The translations under genes were made by a program, and so were the position numbers. From assembly GCF_945859705.1 (NCBI RefSeq), contig NC_079134.1:67390625-67454624 (forward strand): a DNA stretch of 64,000 bases, given 5' to 3'. The notes below the pieces were generated by a model. That model did no database searches. It had not been told where the DNA came from and saw only the letters and a program-made list of their open reading frames with translations. Positions within the stretch are counted from its first letter, which is position 1, and the number at the start of each line of letters is the position of its first letter. Positions 23,297 through 32,992 of the stretch are shown here, piece after piece. The stretch comes from Episyrphus balteatus. Lineage: Eukaryota; Arthropoda; Insecta; Diptera; Syrphidae.

Positions 23297-23794
23297 TGTT
23301 AATTCGAAGCTTCTTTCGAACTTGTATAAGATGATCAGATCACAGTGTAGCACTGTGACTGATGTATACTCACAGTGTAGCACTATGAGTATAAGTTGTT
23401 TGATTAATGTCAAGGTCCAGGTGAAACACCAAGATCTTGTAATTTTGTGATTTATTCGCTTGAGAATTCAAGTAAAAGACCAGAGTTCAGTTAAGTGACT
23501 GACCAATAAAATTTATTCAATCATTCATATTTATAGTTAAAAAAAAGCTTAGTCTACATATTTACAATCAATAACAAATATTCAAAAATAACAAAAAAAA
23601 AAATAAGTAAATGAAAATAACACGAAGCGCGCGTGTGAGGAATTATATTACAAAAAAGTATTTAGGATTTAATTTGGGTTAACAACCCTTTTGCTGACTG
23701 TGCAGAAGGCATAGCAGTCAGTTGTATGAATTTATGCTATGAATAATTAAAAATTGATAATGAAGTTACGTTAATATGAATTTGAATTTAAACA
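23297..23794 (-). repeat. 5' LTR of BEL element (498 bp)
   Basis: Begins TGTTAATTCGAAGC and ends AATTTAAACA on the plus strand. It carries the promoter and polyadenylation signals of the element by analogy with LTRs, but I could not fix TATA or start sites. It contains two related blocks, CACAGTGTAGCACTGTGA and CACAGTGTAGCACTATGA (about 23340-23390), conserved in the other LTR. Confidence 0.9.
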
Positions 23795-23799
23795 ATTAC

Positions 23800-24194
23800 A
23801 TTACAATTGTTTCATTTTTTTCTTTTATTTTTATGTAGGAACGTTATTATCTTTTTATTTAAGAACATTATTATTAACAGCATTATATTTAAAAATAGGT
23901 TTAATTTTGTTTTTGTTTTCAATTCATTCTTATATATTGTATTATAATTTTTCTTTTATATATAAAGATAACCCTTTTTTTATGTAAGCAATACATTTTT
24001 CTGAGGTGATGGACAGTATGTTTTTATTTATATTTTTGGGCAAATAGAACAAAACGTTATATTTGTATAAAAGTGTAATTAACAGTTTTAAGACTTTTAT
24101 CCTTTTATTTGATCTCATTTTTACAATTCCTTATTTAATTATTATTTATTAATTATTTTGTTTTCTCTTTTTCTTACTACATTATACATTACAA
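23800..24194. other. AT-rich tract between BEL 5' LTR and gypsy-type env
   Basis: The first 60 bp complete the interrupted 264-bp tandem repeat. The rest is AT-rich with no frame. It may include the 3' LTR start of the gypsy-type element, but no matching second LTR is present in the window to define it. Confidence 0.35.
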
Positions 24195-26140
24195 AATAAG
24201 TTTTTTAAACTCGGGCAAACGTATCGATTTCCTTGTTGCAGCTGTACGATCTGGCAGGGCATCCATCTCGACGGCATTTATCTTGACGACATGGGATATC
24301 TCTGGGACAACGTTTGTTACATTAGTTGTTATGACTGGGTATTTTGGCGGTGCTTGCAATCGAACTTCTTGAGAGGTACCATTTAAACAATACGAGTGCT
24401 AATATGAGAACACTGATGGACACAAGAGAATATCGATGGACGTCGACTTCCAATCGCTGACTGTTTACACGCTTTCTGTTTTCGACCTGATTTGCTTCTT
24501 GTAGATCTTCTAACGACTTCTTCCCCTCTTTCAAACTCGCAATCATATCGCTATTACTACCTTAGGATAGTGGTGGTGGTTTCGAAAAGGTCCTCACTGT
24601 AAGATTGGCATATCTTTCCCTTAGTAGTTCAATAAGATCCGAATGGTTCACTCTCGGTTGATGGATCTTAAGCTTTGAACTCCAAACCTGCTCGTATGGT
24701 ATACGCAATTCTTTCGTATTTATTTCACAAGGATGTAGAATGTGCAGAATTCCGAATCCTTTGCGCTCTGGAGCGTACAGTTCCACATCGCAATTAAAAT
24801 TGAGAGCAATCGATTCTCTTACATTAAAAAGCCATTGGTTCTTCGTTGACATCTTCGTGATTACCCCCTTTGTAGTTGGTGAAGCGACGTATTTGCAGTT
24901 CGTTTTTGAGGTAGCAGAATGTTGCAACAGCTCTACTAGGCACTCGGAGCTTCCACTGGTATGTATAGGTTTTTGGTGTTGACATACCTTTATCGTTATT
25001 GAGGAATTGAAAGGGACCTCGGAACATTGCATCAACTCTGTACGCGACATGGTGACAAATAAGGTATGATCGTCTGCTTCTGCGATGTATTCAGTCTTAA
25101 CGTCCAAAACCAAGTCCCAATGGTGATCGAATTTTGTTCGCACTGGGTATACCTTGAACAAGGAAAACATGGTGGCTTCAGGTAGCGGAACAGTAATCTT
25201 TAAAACGATTGAGTCTCTTTGTGGATAGGTCAACAGCCGAACAACTTGGAACAACGCGGCTGGATTAAGAGCCATTCTTTCATACTTAAAATTCTTCAGA
25301 ACTGATGATATATTGTTTGCGTCCAAAATAAAAGGATTGAAGCTTATTTTGGTACAAATCGTTAAAAATTGATAGCTCAGTTGTTTGGCGACTTTGGACT
25401 TCAAGTAGCTTAGAAGTAACTAATGAGATCATTTCGTTAATCTCCAGTTTCAATTTCGTCGCAGCTAACTCTTTGATTGTAGTCGTCGCGAAATTTTCCA
25501 TATCCGTGGTGAAGTTTTCGAAACTATTTCCAATTTTTTCCACTAATGTTTTAATAGGTTGACTGAGCCTATCAAAATTGGAATTTGCCACCGTTATCTG
25601 TTTCTTAATCAAATTGAACGTTTCATTTTCGTTGGTATCCAAGTTGCTTGGATGGTCATAAATCTTATCGGAATCCTCCTTGTCCATAGTTCTATAGCTC
25701 TCTTATTTCCTCGGTGAGAGACCATATGCTTTAGTCGCATGTTGTTTTGCCGAAGGTTGTAAATGATAGCTTCCAACTCGATCGTTCTCTTGTTGCAATT
25801 TATTTGGAATTTTGATTGTAGAGGAACGCACAGCTGTTTGATCTTAGCGTCACACTTGTTTACAAAATCGAGAACTTCAGAAAAATCCATGGGTGTTATT
25901 TTCGTGAATATGGTCCATTTATTGTTAAAAAAGACAGCATTCCCAATGCCTTCAAATAGTGCCGGAGTTAAAGTAATGTTTTCTATTTGATAAGGAGCTG
26001 ATGTTGTTGTTGTGTGGGATGTTGAGACGTTCGGTGTGTTTGCCACGAGAAAAATAAAGATTAGTTTATACATTAAAGCAACATTTAAAAGTGTTTGTTT
26101 AATATTAAGTATTGAATACATTTTTCTTCTATCACTTTTT
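24195..26140 (-). pseudogene. Env-like glycoprotein remnants of gypsy-type element
   Basis: Minus-strand frames at 25609-26121, 25286-25687, 24562-25404 and 24322-24546, plus an open tail to about 24195, form successive parts of one env gene broken by frame changes. The first part has a hydrophobic leader after about residue 15 and a dibasic GNKR site (near residue 140) that could be a furin-like cleavage site. The last part has a single transmembrane segment (near residues 40-60). Cysteine-rich blocks lie between them. Env would allow budding and infection in an intact errantivirus. It is not intact here. Confidence 0.72.
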
Positions 26141-26349
26141 TTTTGTATAACAGGAATAGTCTAACTTTTTGTTCTATTTGTTTTTTTTTTTTTCTTTGAA
26201 TTTAGTGAATTGAAATTTATAAATTTAATGTAAGAAAAAGAAACAATAAATAATTTATATATGGTTAACAAAAAAAATTAAAATGATTATTTTTATCAGT
26301 CAGTCAACAATCTAGAAATAAAAGAAATCAAATTTAACCATTACAATAA

Positions 26350-27552
26350 GCCTTAAGTTGGTTGTTGTGTACCCTTTTGATTTTCCTACCTACTCGAATA
26401 TTGGTATTTACAATATCATTTACAGACGCCACCTCGTAGGGACCTACCCAAATAGGGGAGAACTTATTTTTCCTAGTTGGATTTTTAAGCATGACTTTTG
26501 CTCCAACTGCAAACGAAACAGGGTTGGTTGGTGGACGGTCGTATTGGTGTTTCGATTTTTGCTTGGCCAGTTCCAGATTCTTTCTTGCAAGTTCATGAGT
26601 ATTCTGCAGTTAATGTTGAAGAAGTTTCGGATAGTCTTCATCATTATACAGAGGTTTAGGTTTAATCTTTAAATTTGTCGGCATCTCGAACTCGAAACCA
26701 AACAAGCTCTTCGTTGGTGTCAGTTTAGTGGTGGTATGCACCGTGTTGTTGTGGACATGCATTGCCTGTCTCAGCCACTGGTCCCAACACTGATCATCAT
26801 TGTCAACAAAACTCCTTAGATATTCCGCTAAGGGTCTGTGACTGCGTTCAAGTGAACCGTTGGCCTGTGGATTATAGGCGGTAGTGTGGATCTTTTTAAC
26901 TCCCAGAAGCTTACAAGTTTCGGAAAAAAGCTTCGAAGTAAAATTTGTTCCGTTATCTGTGACTCGAAATTTGGGTATACAGAACCTTGTTACAATCTGT
27001 TCGTAAAAAGCTCTTGCTACAGAGCTCTTGCTACAGTGATGCTCAACATCAGGAATTGCCACACAGGTCATATACTTCGTCAAGTCGTCCTGGAATGCTA
27101 AAATGTATCTATTACCGGAATACGTCAGTAGAAGAACACCGACCATGTCCATGTATACCTTTTCGAACGGAAAACATGGGGTATCTGTCAATACCATTGG
27201 CATTCTGGTCATTTTCCCTGACTTATTTTTTTGGCATTTGTCACAATTCCTGATGTAATTTGCAATGTAATTTTTCATCCCTTTCCATCTAAACTGACGA
27301 TGAATCCGTGCAAAATTTTTTGTCATCCCTTGATGCCCTCCTAGTGGGGAGTTGTGGAAATCGCGAAGAACTGTGTGTATGTCTTGAGGATTTTCTAGAA
27401 TTTGAAAGTCATTTCTATTTCCTCGATTGTTCTTACCTTTCTTACTATTTTGTGTTACAATGTCGTTTTCAATACTTATGTTGTTTTTAATACTAGGAAC
27501 TTCCCTATTCTGTTTGGCCTTACTCCTTGTCTGAACAATTTTGATACAATCA
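26350..27552 (-). pseudogene. Gypsy-type integrase
   Basis: From the CTC insertion boundary inward, the frame to 26610 gives the zinc-binding H-H-C-C (LRDFHNSPLGGHQG, NCDKCQKN), a DDE core (YMDMVG, VTDNGTNFTSKLF, NPQANGSLERSHRPLAEYL) and then KSLFGFEFEMP. After a stop at about 26610 a second frame continues the C-terminal part (WVGPYEVASVND) to a stop near 26352. The second aspartate and the glutamate are visible. The first aspartate is the one in YMDM. Confidence 0.88.
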
Positions 27553-27554
27553 TT

Positions 27555-27827
27555 CCCTTCAAGCAAGAAAACGGAGTTCAGAAAAGACACTTCGACCGCG
27601 AAAGACGGGGTTGCACTCACACACTTGCAACTTTTTGTATATGAACACAAAGTCGAAGGAGAAATCGTGGTGAAAAAAACCAATACATATAAAATGGACT
27701 CCGCGGTGATTCTAATTTCCATACTAATTTGAGCCGTCTTCGGACCAGTTTCTGCCTCGAAGTCGGACTCAGCTCCGCCTGAGGCGGAGCGGATTCGGAC
27801 CGAGGTCGGACCTGTTTGCTTGAAGGG
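27555..27827 (+). mobile_element. CTC element, 273-bp internally deleted copy in gypsy pol
   Basis: The ends CCCTTCAAGCAA and TTGCTTGAAGGG are complete, with TT on both sides (27553-27554 and 27828-27829). Compared with the 832-839-bp copies, the middle is deleted between about AGTCGAAGGAGAAATCGTGG and CCAATACATA. It splits the pol frame between RNase H (NADALSRIQKD) and the integrase start, so gypsy was already present when it inserted. Confidence 0.88.
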
Positions 27828-27829
27828 TT

Positions 27830-29010
27830 ATCTTTTTGTATCCTGCTTAACGCATCAGCATTGCAGTTGGTTTTGCCAGGCTTATACGTGATTTTACCTC
27901 GATATTCAGACAATTTGTGGTGAAAACGCAAAAGTCTCGTGGTTGGATTCTTTACATTAAATACTCCTACAAGGGGACGATGGTCTGTAAAAACTGTAAA
28001 ACGTCGACCTAGAAGATATGTTCGGAAGTGCTGACACCCCCAAACTACGGCAAGCAATTCATTTTCTATCGTAGAATAATTTCTTTCAGATTTTTCTTGC
28101 GAACGGCTAGCATAAGCAATAGGCTTATCCTCACCCACTTCGCCCTGAGACAAAACGGCTCCTAGAGCGTCGTTGCTGGCATCTGTAGTCAGGATAAATG
28201 GCTTTGTGAAATCTGGGTAGATGAGAACAGGTGGTGAGGTAATCGCTTCCTTGAGGATCTGAAATGATTTCTCACAATCTGGAGACCATTCGAAACTACT
28301 TTCACTACGCAGCAGCTTTGTAGCTGCTATTTTAGCGTATTGCGGTATAAATTTTCTATAGTAGTTCGTAAGTCCCAGAAATGATTGCACCTGTTTTATT
28401 GTTTTGGGTCTGGGAAAATCTGTAACACATTGTGTTTAAGCTGGGTCGGGTTAAGCACCAGCTTCAGAACATACGTGTCCCAAATATGTTACTTCACGCC
28501 GTAGAAAGTTACATTTCTCGGTATTTAATTTGAGATTGTGCTGCCTAAGTTTTCCCAAAACTTTAGAATGTTTTTGATTATGTTCTTCTAGATTTTTACC
28601 ATAGACAACAATATCATCTAAATAAACGAAACAGTCAATGCCATGCAAACCTGTCAGAATGTGATTCATGATCCTTTGAAATGTTGCCGGAGCACCGGTT
28701 AGACCAAAGGGCATTCGATTGAACTCGTAATGCCCTGTACTGGTACTAAACGCGGTTTTTGCTCTATCGGCTGGATCATCAACACCTGATGGTAACCGCT
28801 TGCCAAAACCAATGTGGTGAAAAACTGACTATGGCCCAACTGATCGAGAATTTCTTCTATTCTAGGAAGGGGAAATGCATCTTTGATTGTGACTTCATTT
28901 AGTTTTCTGAAGTCAACAACCACCCTCCACCGTTTTTGACCTTCAACCATTTTCTTTGGCACAATGAGCAATGGTGAATTTCAAGGTGATTTACTTTCAG
29001 AAATTATGTC
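27830..29010 (-). pseudogene. Gypsy-type reverse transcriptase and RNase H
   Basis: Frame 28699-28971 gives the RT start (RWRVVVDFRKLNEVT, LPRIEEILDQLG, ASGYHQVLM). Frame 28451-28714 gives MPFGLTGAPATFQRIMN and the catalytic YLDD. Frame 27617-28390 gives the connection (SFLGLTNYYRKFIPQYAKIA) and RNase H (LTTDASNDALGAVLSQG, YSTIENELLAVVWG, VFTDHRPL). Frame changes separate the three. A stop occurs near 28980, just before the hairpin insertion. Confidence 0.9.
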
Positions 29011-29021
29011 TTGGTCAAGCA

Positions 29022-29211
29022 TTATTTATTTTATAAACTTAACGGACTTACCGCGATTTTTTAATTTAATTTAATTGAATATTAATTTAGAATCCTTAAG
29101 AAACGTCAGGAATAAATATTCAATTAATTTGAATTAAAAAATCGCGGTAAGTCCGTTAAGTTTATAAAATAAATATGTGTAATCGCGAATATAATAGTTT
29201 AAAATCTAAAA
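29022..29211. mobile_element. Hairpin insertion with 11-bp target duplication in gypsy RT
   Basis: Inverted arms of about 45-50 bp (left TTTATAAACTTAACGGACTT; right its complement) surround a short AT-rich loop. TTGGTCAAGCA occurs immediately outside both ends (29011-29021 and 29212-29222). The right arm is followed by about 36 bp without a left counterpart, so the insertion is not a simple symmetrical MITE. The gypsy frame continues on each side. Confidence 0.75.
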
Positions 29212-29222
29212 TTGGTCAAGCA

Positions 29223-29370
29223 TTTCTTGCACTTGCCTTTCAATTTCCTATTTGTGAATCTGCGGAGTTCTATATTGCTTTGTATTGATTCGCGCCTGGT
29301 CAGATTTGGTGGGTATGTTGTGGGCTAACACAGGTGTATAGCTTAAACGATCAGCTTTTAGTAAAAATAC
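29223..29370 (-). pseudogene. Gypsy-type RT N-terminal linker piece
   Basis: Between the two insertions the minus strand reads DRLSYTPVLAHNIPTKSDQA, then a stop after TPQIHK, then EIERQVQEMLDQ, the usual sequence before the RT fingers in gypsy elements. It links the frame beyond 29904 to the RT at 28971. Confidence 0.8.
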
Positions 29371-29373
29371 ATC

Positions 29374-29904
29374 AGGGGTATTCACGATCTGGTGCAACAG
29401 GCCTAGCAAAAATGTAAAATTTTATTTTTTTTACAATAGATCGTGAACGCCCCTTTTCTTATCTATAGTAAATATTGAAGCATGAATGAAATCCATGATG
29501 TTTTTTTTTAACAGGGTTGTTCCTCCACTGTTGCTTCTTCTTTTTTTTCCATTTTTTATAATTTGATTCTTTGTTTTGTTCGGGTTAATCAGTTTTCACA
29601 AATTATTTTATATCAAAAGAAACTAAATTACGGGACATGAGTACCGACAAGCCGACAACCATAATATACAGAATAAAAAAGACAAACTGTTTATCATGGG
29701 CGACGCGACGGTGAGCTGCCATCTGTCAAAAATAATTTTACTCTATTGTATTTTTATTTTGCAATAAGTCTAGGGTATAGCAAAAGTGCAAGACTGTTGT
29801 AAAATTTTAATCCGTATATTTTGTTGTTGTAGTGTTGTAAGATTTTACACTTTTGCACTTTTGCAATGATACAAGACCAGTTGCATCGGATCGTGAATAC
29901 CCCT
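29374..29904. mobile_element. 531-bp MITE, AGGGGTATTCACGATC ends
   Basis: The left end AGGGGTATTCACGATCTGGT is mirrored by the right end finishing GATCGTGAATACCCCT, with inverted similarity over at least 25 bp. ATC flanks both ends (29371-29373 and 29905-29907), a 3-bp duplication compatible with PIF/Harbinger-type insertion. A related inner motif GATCGTGAACGCCCC lies near 29446. No transposase. It splits the gypsy pol frame. Confidence 0.8.
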
Positions 29905-30320
29905 ATCATTAAACTTAATGCATAAATTTTGTATAGATTTTTTTTCTTGCTTTGTTAAGTTATGATCTAGTTTAATTAAAGATAGAAGGTTCATCTCCCG
30001 TTCCTTAATGTGGATTTGTTTAAAATTCGCATATATTTTCGATCCCGGATTATTTTTTGCTATTGTATAATTTTTAAGATTTGAGTGTGTAGGTATGAAG
30101 CTTATATCCATGAAATAGTCCTCTCTTGTACTGTTCAAAACAGGGACATGGACGTAATTGTCGTGTGCCTTAACTATTGTGTTTCCTAGATAAATTCCAT
30201 CATCAATTTCCTGTGAATGTATCAGGAATTCATTTGACTTGGAATTTTTCCTCTTTTTAACGTTGTTCCTAGAAAAGTTTCTCACATGAATCCAATTTTT
30301 TTTCAAATCCAACAAGTCAA
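29905..30320 (-). pseudogene. Gypsy-type pol N-terminal fragment (protease-RT linker)
   Basis: The minus-strand frame reads from about VDLKKNWIHVRNFSRNN through KAHDNYVHVPVLN to LLSLIKLDHNLTKQEKKS and is then cut by the 531-bp MITE. This linker precedes RT in errantivirus pol. The protease itself and gag are not visible beyond about 30320, where homology stops. Confidence 0.75.
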
Positions 30321-30870
30321 CTGGAACATTTCTTCAAATATTAAATTCTGATATAAATTATTTCAAAAGATATTATTTCGTGAATCAAGCTCAAAATAAT
30401 AACACTTTTTTTAAATTTTCATTAAATTTTTCATGTTTTTAGCACTTAAACTGTACACCACCAAAAAACAAATAACGTCAAAACAATAAGAAAAACAAAT
30501 TAAAGAAAGAAATCTGAGAAATGAATCCAAAAAATGTTCGTTCCAGAATCTCCGAAAAAAAATTAGCGCTCAGTTGAGATTTTTTGTCTCACTTAAAAAA
30601 TCTCTGAGCCCTCTGAATTCTCTCTTGGTGGGACGAGCTTATTTTTTGTATGGAGAAATTTCAACGCTGGTCTGTGTAAGAAAAAAGTCAATAGAAAAAC
30701 AAAAAAGAATAAAAAGAAAGTAAATTGTGATTGAGTTTTAATTTGTGAGTTGAGTTCGTGTTTTCCAAAATAAATATGTAACATTTATGATTTTTTTTTC
30801 AATTTTCAATTGCAAATGCAAATAACAACTACGATAACTACATTGACCACTTTTTGCAAAAGTACAAAAC
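30321..30870. other. Spacer, no gene seen
   Basis: AT-rich sequence without a supported gene. Short inverted motifs (TTGAGATTTTTTGTCTCAC and AAAAAATCTCTGAG, about 30573-30607) may be an end of an old repeat. Confidence 0.35.
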
Positions 30871-31271
30871 GTCGCCTCAATAAAATATTGTCGTATGTGC
30901 AAAATTGAGGTTTTGAGATTTGAATGCAGTTTTTCTAATTGATTTTTTCTCCTTCATTCTGTGAAATCCGTTTTTCGATATCTGTGTCCGTTTCCGAGAT
31001 AATCGCTATGCATTTTGTCGTATGTGTAGGTTTACAAACATTTTCAGTAGCTTTTTGTCGTAAGTGCACAGAAAACGTGCACATACGACAAAAATTATCA
31101 CATACTACAATTTTTTCATACAAATCTGTGTTTTTCTTCGTTCGGTAAATAATTGTCGTATGTGCTGTTTTTGCAACACATACAACAATATTTTACTAGA
31201 ATTTCAGTAAACGTTTGTCGTTTGTCCCATAAGGAAATACACTGACGAGTGTAATTTCAGTTGCAATCAAG

Positions 31272-31521
31272 ATGTCGAGCAGGTCGGACGAGTCGACCTG
31301 CGCCAAGTTTATCCGAGGAGCTTTATGCTCTATTTTATGCATACAAAATGCATAAAATAGTGGTTTTATGATTTTATTAATTTAGCATTCGTAACGAAAT
31401 ATTGGAAGATGAATTCTTTGATGCCGATCCTTTAGGTTCCCTCAATGTCTCGAATCCAGTGACAGTAAAAACTTGGCCCTACGAAACTTGTATGAAGCGT
31501 TGTGAAGTCAATAATTCATAG
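31272..31521 (+). pseudogene. Exon-like remnant inside the TGTCGTATG element
   Basis: ATG at 31272 opens MSSRSDESTCAKFIRGAL before decaying at a 13-bp-arm palindrome (31328-31360). A splice-acceptor-like TTATTAATTTAG precedes an open stretch 31386-31521 reading EILEDEFFDADPLGSLNVSN and ending CEVNNS at TAG 31519-31521. The composition looks coding, but I do not recognise a family and see no clear donor. It may be a transposase gene remnant or captured host exon. Confidence 0.35.
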
Positions 31522-32027
31522 TAATATACCTACCCGAATTAAGCCAAACCTCGATTTTAACAAAAAAAATAAAACATACATCTCACTTCCAAACTTCCAA
31601 ATTAAAAAGTTCTATCATTTTATATGTGAACTGCTTCTATCTAAACCAATTGTTTAGAAGTTAGATGTAGGTATGGTATTTTACCATTGATGTTTTTGTT
31701 AAATTCGAGTTTTGCTAAACTCGGGTCATTACCAAGAGCCAATGTGATTTTAAAAAGTTAGTAAATTAACGTTAGTTATTTGTTTTTCGCATTGAATTTG
31801 ACATCTATTTGTCGTATGTCGTAAACAAGTTTCGAATAAAACTTTGCTTATTTTTGTCGTATGTGTCATCAATTTGTCGTATGTGTTTGGTTAACAAATA
31901 GTTTCTGTGAAAACGTAACATACGACATCGGCATATTGGAGAAAATTGACTATTATTCGTTTCTGGATTGGAATATTGAAATAATTCTAACATAATTCAA
32001 TAGGCAAATATTTTCTGTATATGTCAT

Positions 32028-32149
32028 AGGTTAGGTTAGGTAGTAGTGGCTGTCAGGCAAATTACCCGACACACTTAGACCCTTATGGATCCATTGTGAT
32101 ACCACAAAAGACTAGCAAGTTGGGACTCACTAGCCGAACCACTCGGTGC
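32028..32149 (-). mobile_element. LOA-type 3' tail fragment, 122 bp, 9-bp target duplication
   Basis: This sequence begins AGGTTAGGTTAGG and continues with blocks shared with the LOA element 3' UTR at 8315-8400 (GCTGTCAGG, ACACTTAGA, TTGTGATACC). ATATGTCAT lies on both sides (32019-32027 and 32150-32158). The sister copy of the host repeat at 33409 lacks it, giving an empty site that confirms the boundaries. It is a severely 5'-truncated retroposed copy. Confidence 0.88.
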
Positions 32150-32325
32150 ATATGTCATGGTATTAAAAAAAAAATTCACCGTACAGTTTTCGAGAAAAAA
32201 AATCTGAACTTTAATTGCGTTTTCCCAAAAGTAGCCGAATGTAACATACGACATTATTTTATTGAGGCGACGCACTGTTGTCCAAAATGACTTATCTCGT
32301 TGCAAAAATCATAACTTTTGAACGC

Positions 32326-32957
32326 ATTGGGATCCAGGGCAACGAACTCGCTGATATCGAAGCCAACCTAGCAGCGAAATCTCCTGTATATCTTTTTAAC
32401 TCCTACTCCAAACTTGATCTAAAAAGACACATCGACAGTTTAATTCTAAAGAAACGTCTTGAAACTTGGCACTGCCACCTTACCCACTACTCAACAACAA
32501 ACAGAGACCGCCAAACCCCTGTCTACCCTGCATCAACTTCAAAAGCGCAAAACACCACCTTCGCTCGCCTTCGACTAGGACATACAGCCACTACTCATCA
32601 ACATATATTAAAAAGAACTGACCCGCCTATATGCACTACATGCAACAACATACTAAACATAAACCACCTGCTCGGACAAAACGCATGCATTATATCCAGT
32701 CAATTCAACACCCTTCTCGCCAACAACGAAACAGTCAACACTATACTCAGCACATTTAGTCACGAAAATATATCAAAAATATTCAACTTTTTTAATAAAA
32801 CTAGAATCTCTATATAAACTAGATTACCAATCAATTATCTACTTAAACCTTTTTTTTTTTATCTTATCAAAACGTCTCTATCAGAGCTGGAAGTCTTCTG
32901 TAGCTAGGCTCTTTTCTTCCTTTATATTTGCATTGTAATTTTAATTATATGTAAATA

Positions 32958-32986
<29 letters not shown>
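32326..32986 (+). pseudogene. I-type LINE fragment: RNase H end and (TAA)n tail
   Basis: The frame reads from GIQGNELADIEANLAAKSP, the last RNase H motif, through a C-terminal region with a CTTCNN...H cysteine-histidine motif, to a stop at 32815-32817. An untranslated region follows and then about ten TAA repeats (32958-32986), the hallmark of I-factor-type 3' ends. All upstream parts are missing. The first 54 bases after the left repeat copy (32272-32325) are of unclear origin. Confidence 0.85.

Positions 32987-32992
<6 letters not shown>

Larger units (their letters stand above)
15304..23794 (-). mobile_element. BEL/Pao LTR retrotransposon with env, near full length
   Basis: The two LTRs share TGTTAATTCGAAGC starts and AATTTAAACA ends, and are flanked by ATTAC on both sides (15299-15303 and 23795-23799), a 5-bp target duplication usual for BEL/Pao. 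On the minus strand the order is 5' LTR, primer site, gag, protease, RT, (RNase H deleted), integrase, env, 3' LTR. The BEL/Pao assignment rests on the DUF1759/DUF1758-like gag-protease region, the A17-type region after the RT and the integrase with its C-terminal extension. Several stops and frameshifts make it defective, but the LTRs are still very similar, so insertion was fairly recent. Confidence 0.93.
24195..30320 (-). mobile_element. Gypsy-type (errantivirus-like) retrotransposon, gag missing
   Basis: The minus strand reads protease-RT linker, RT, RNase H, integrase, env. Gag and the 5' LTR are absent beyond about 30320. Three small elements interrupt pol: 27555-27827, 29022-29211 and 29374-29904. 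The pol order with integrase after RNase H, plus env, fits insect gypsy/errantiviruses. Multiple stops and frameshifts show that it is dead. Confidence 0.88.

Noticed and set aside
24195..26140. Host membrane protein gene
   Set aside because: Position directly after gypsy integrase, the leader, dibasic site and terminal membrane segment identify it as env of the retroelement.
32958..32990. Plain TAA microsatellite
   Set aside because: It lies at the 3' end of an I-type coding fragment, where (TAA)n tails are expected, so it is annotated as part of that element.
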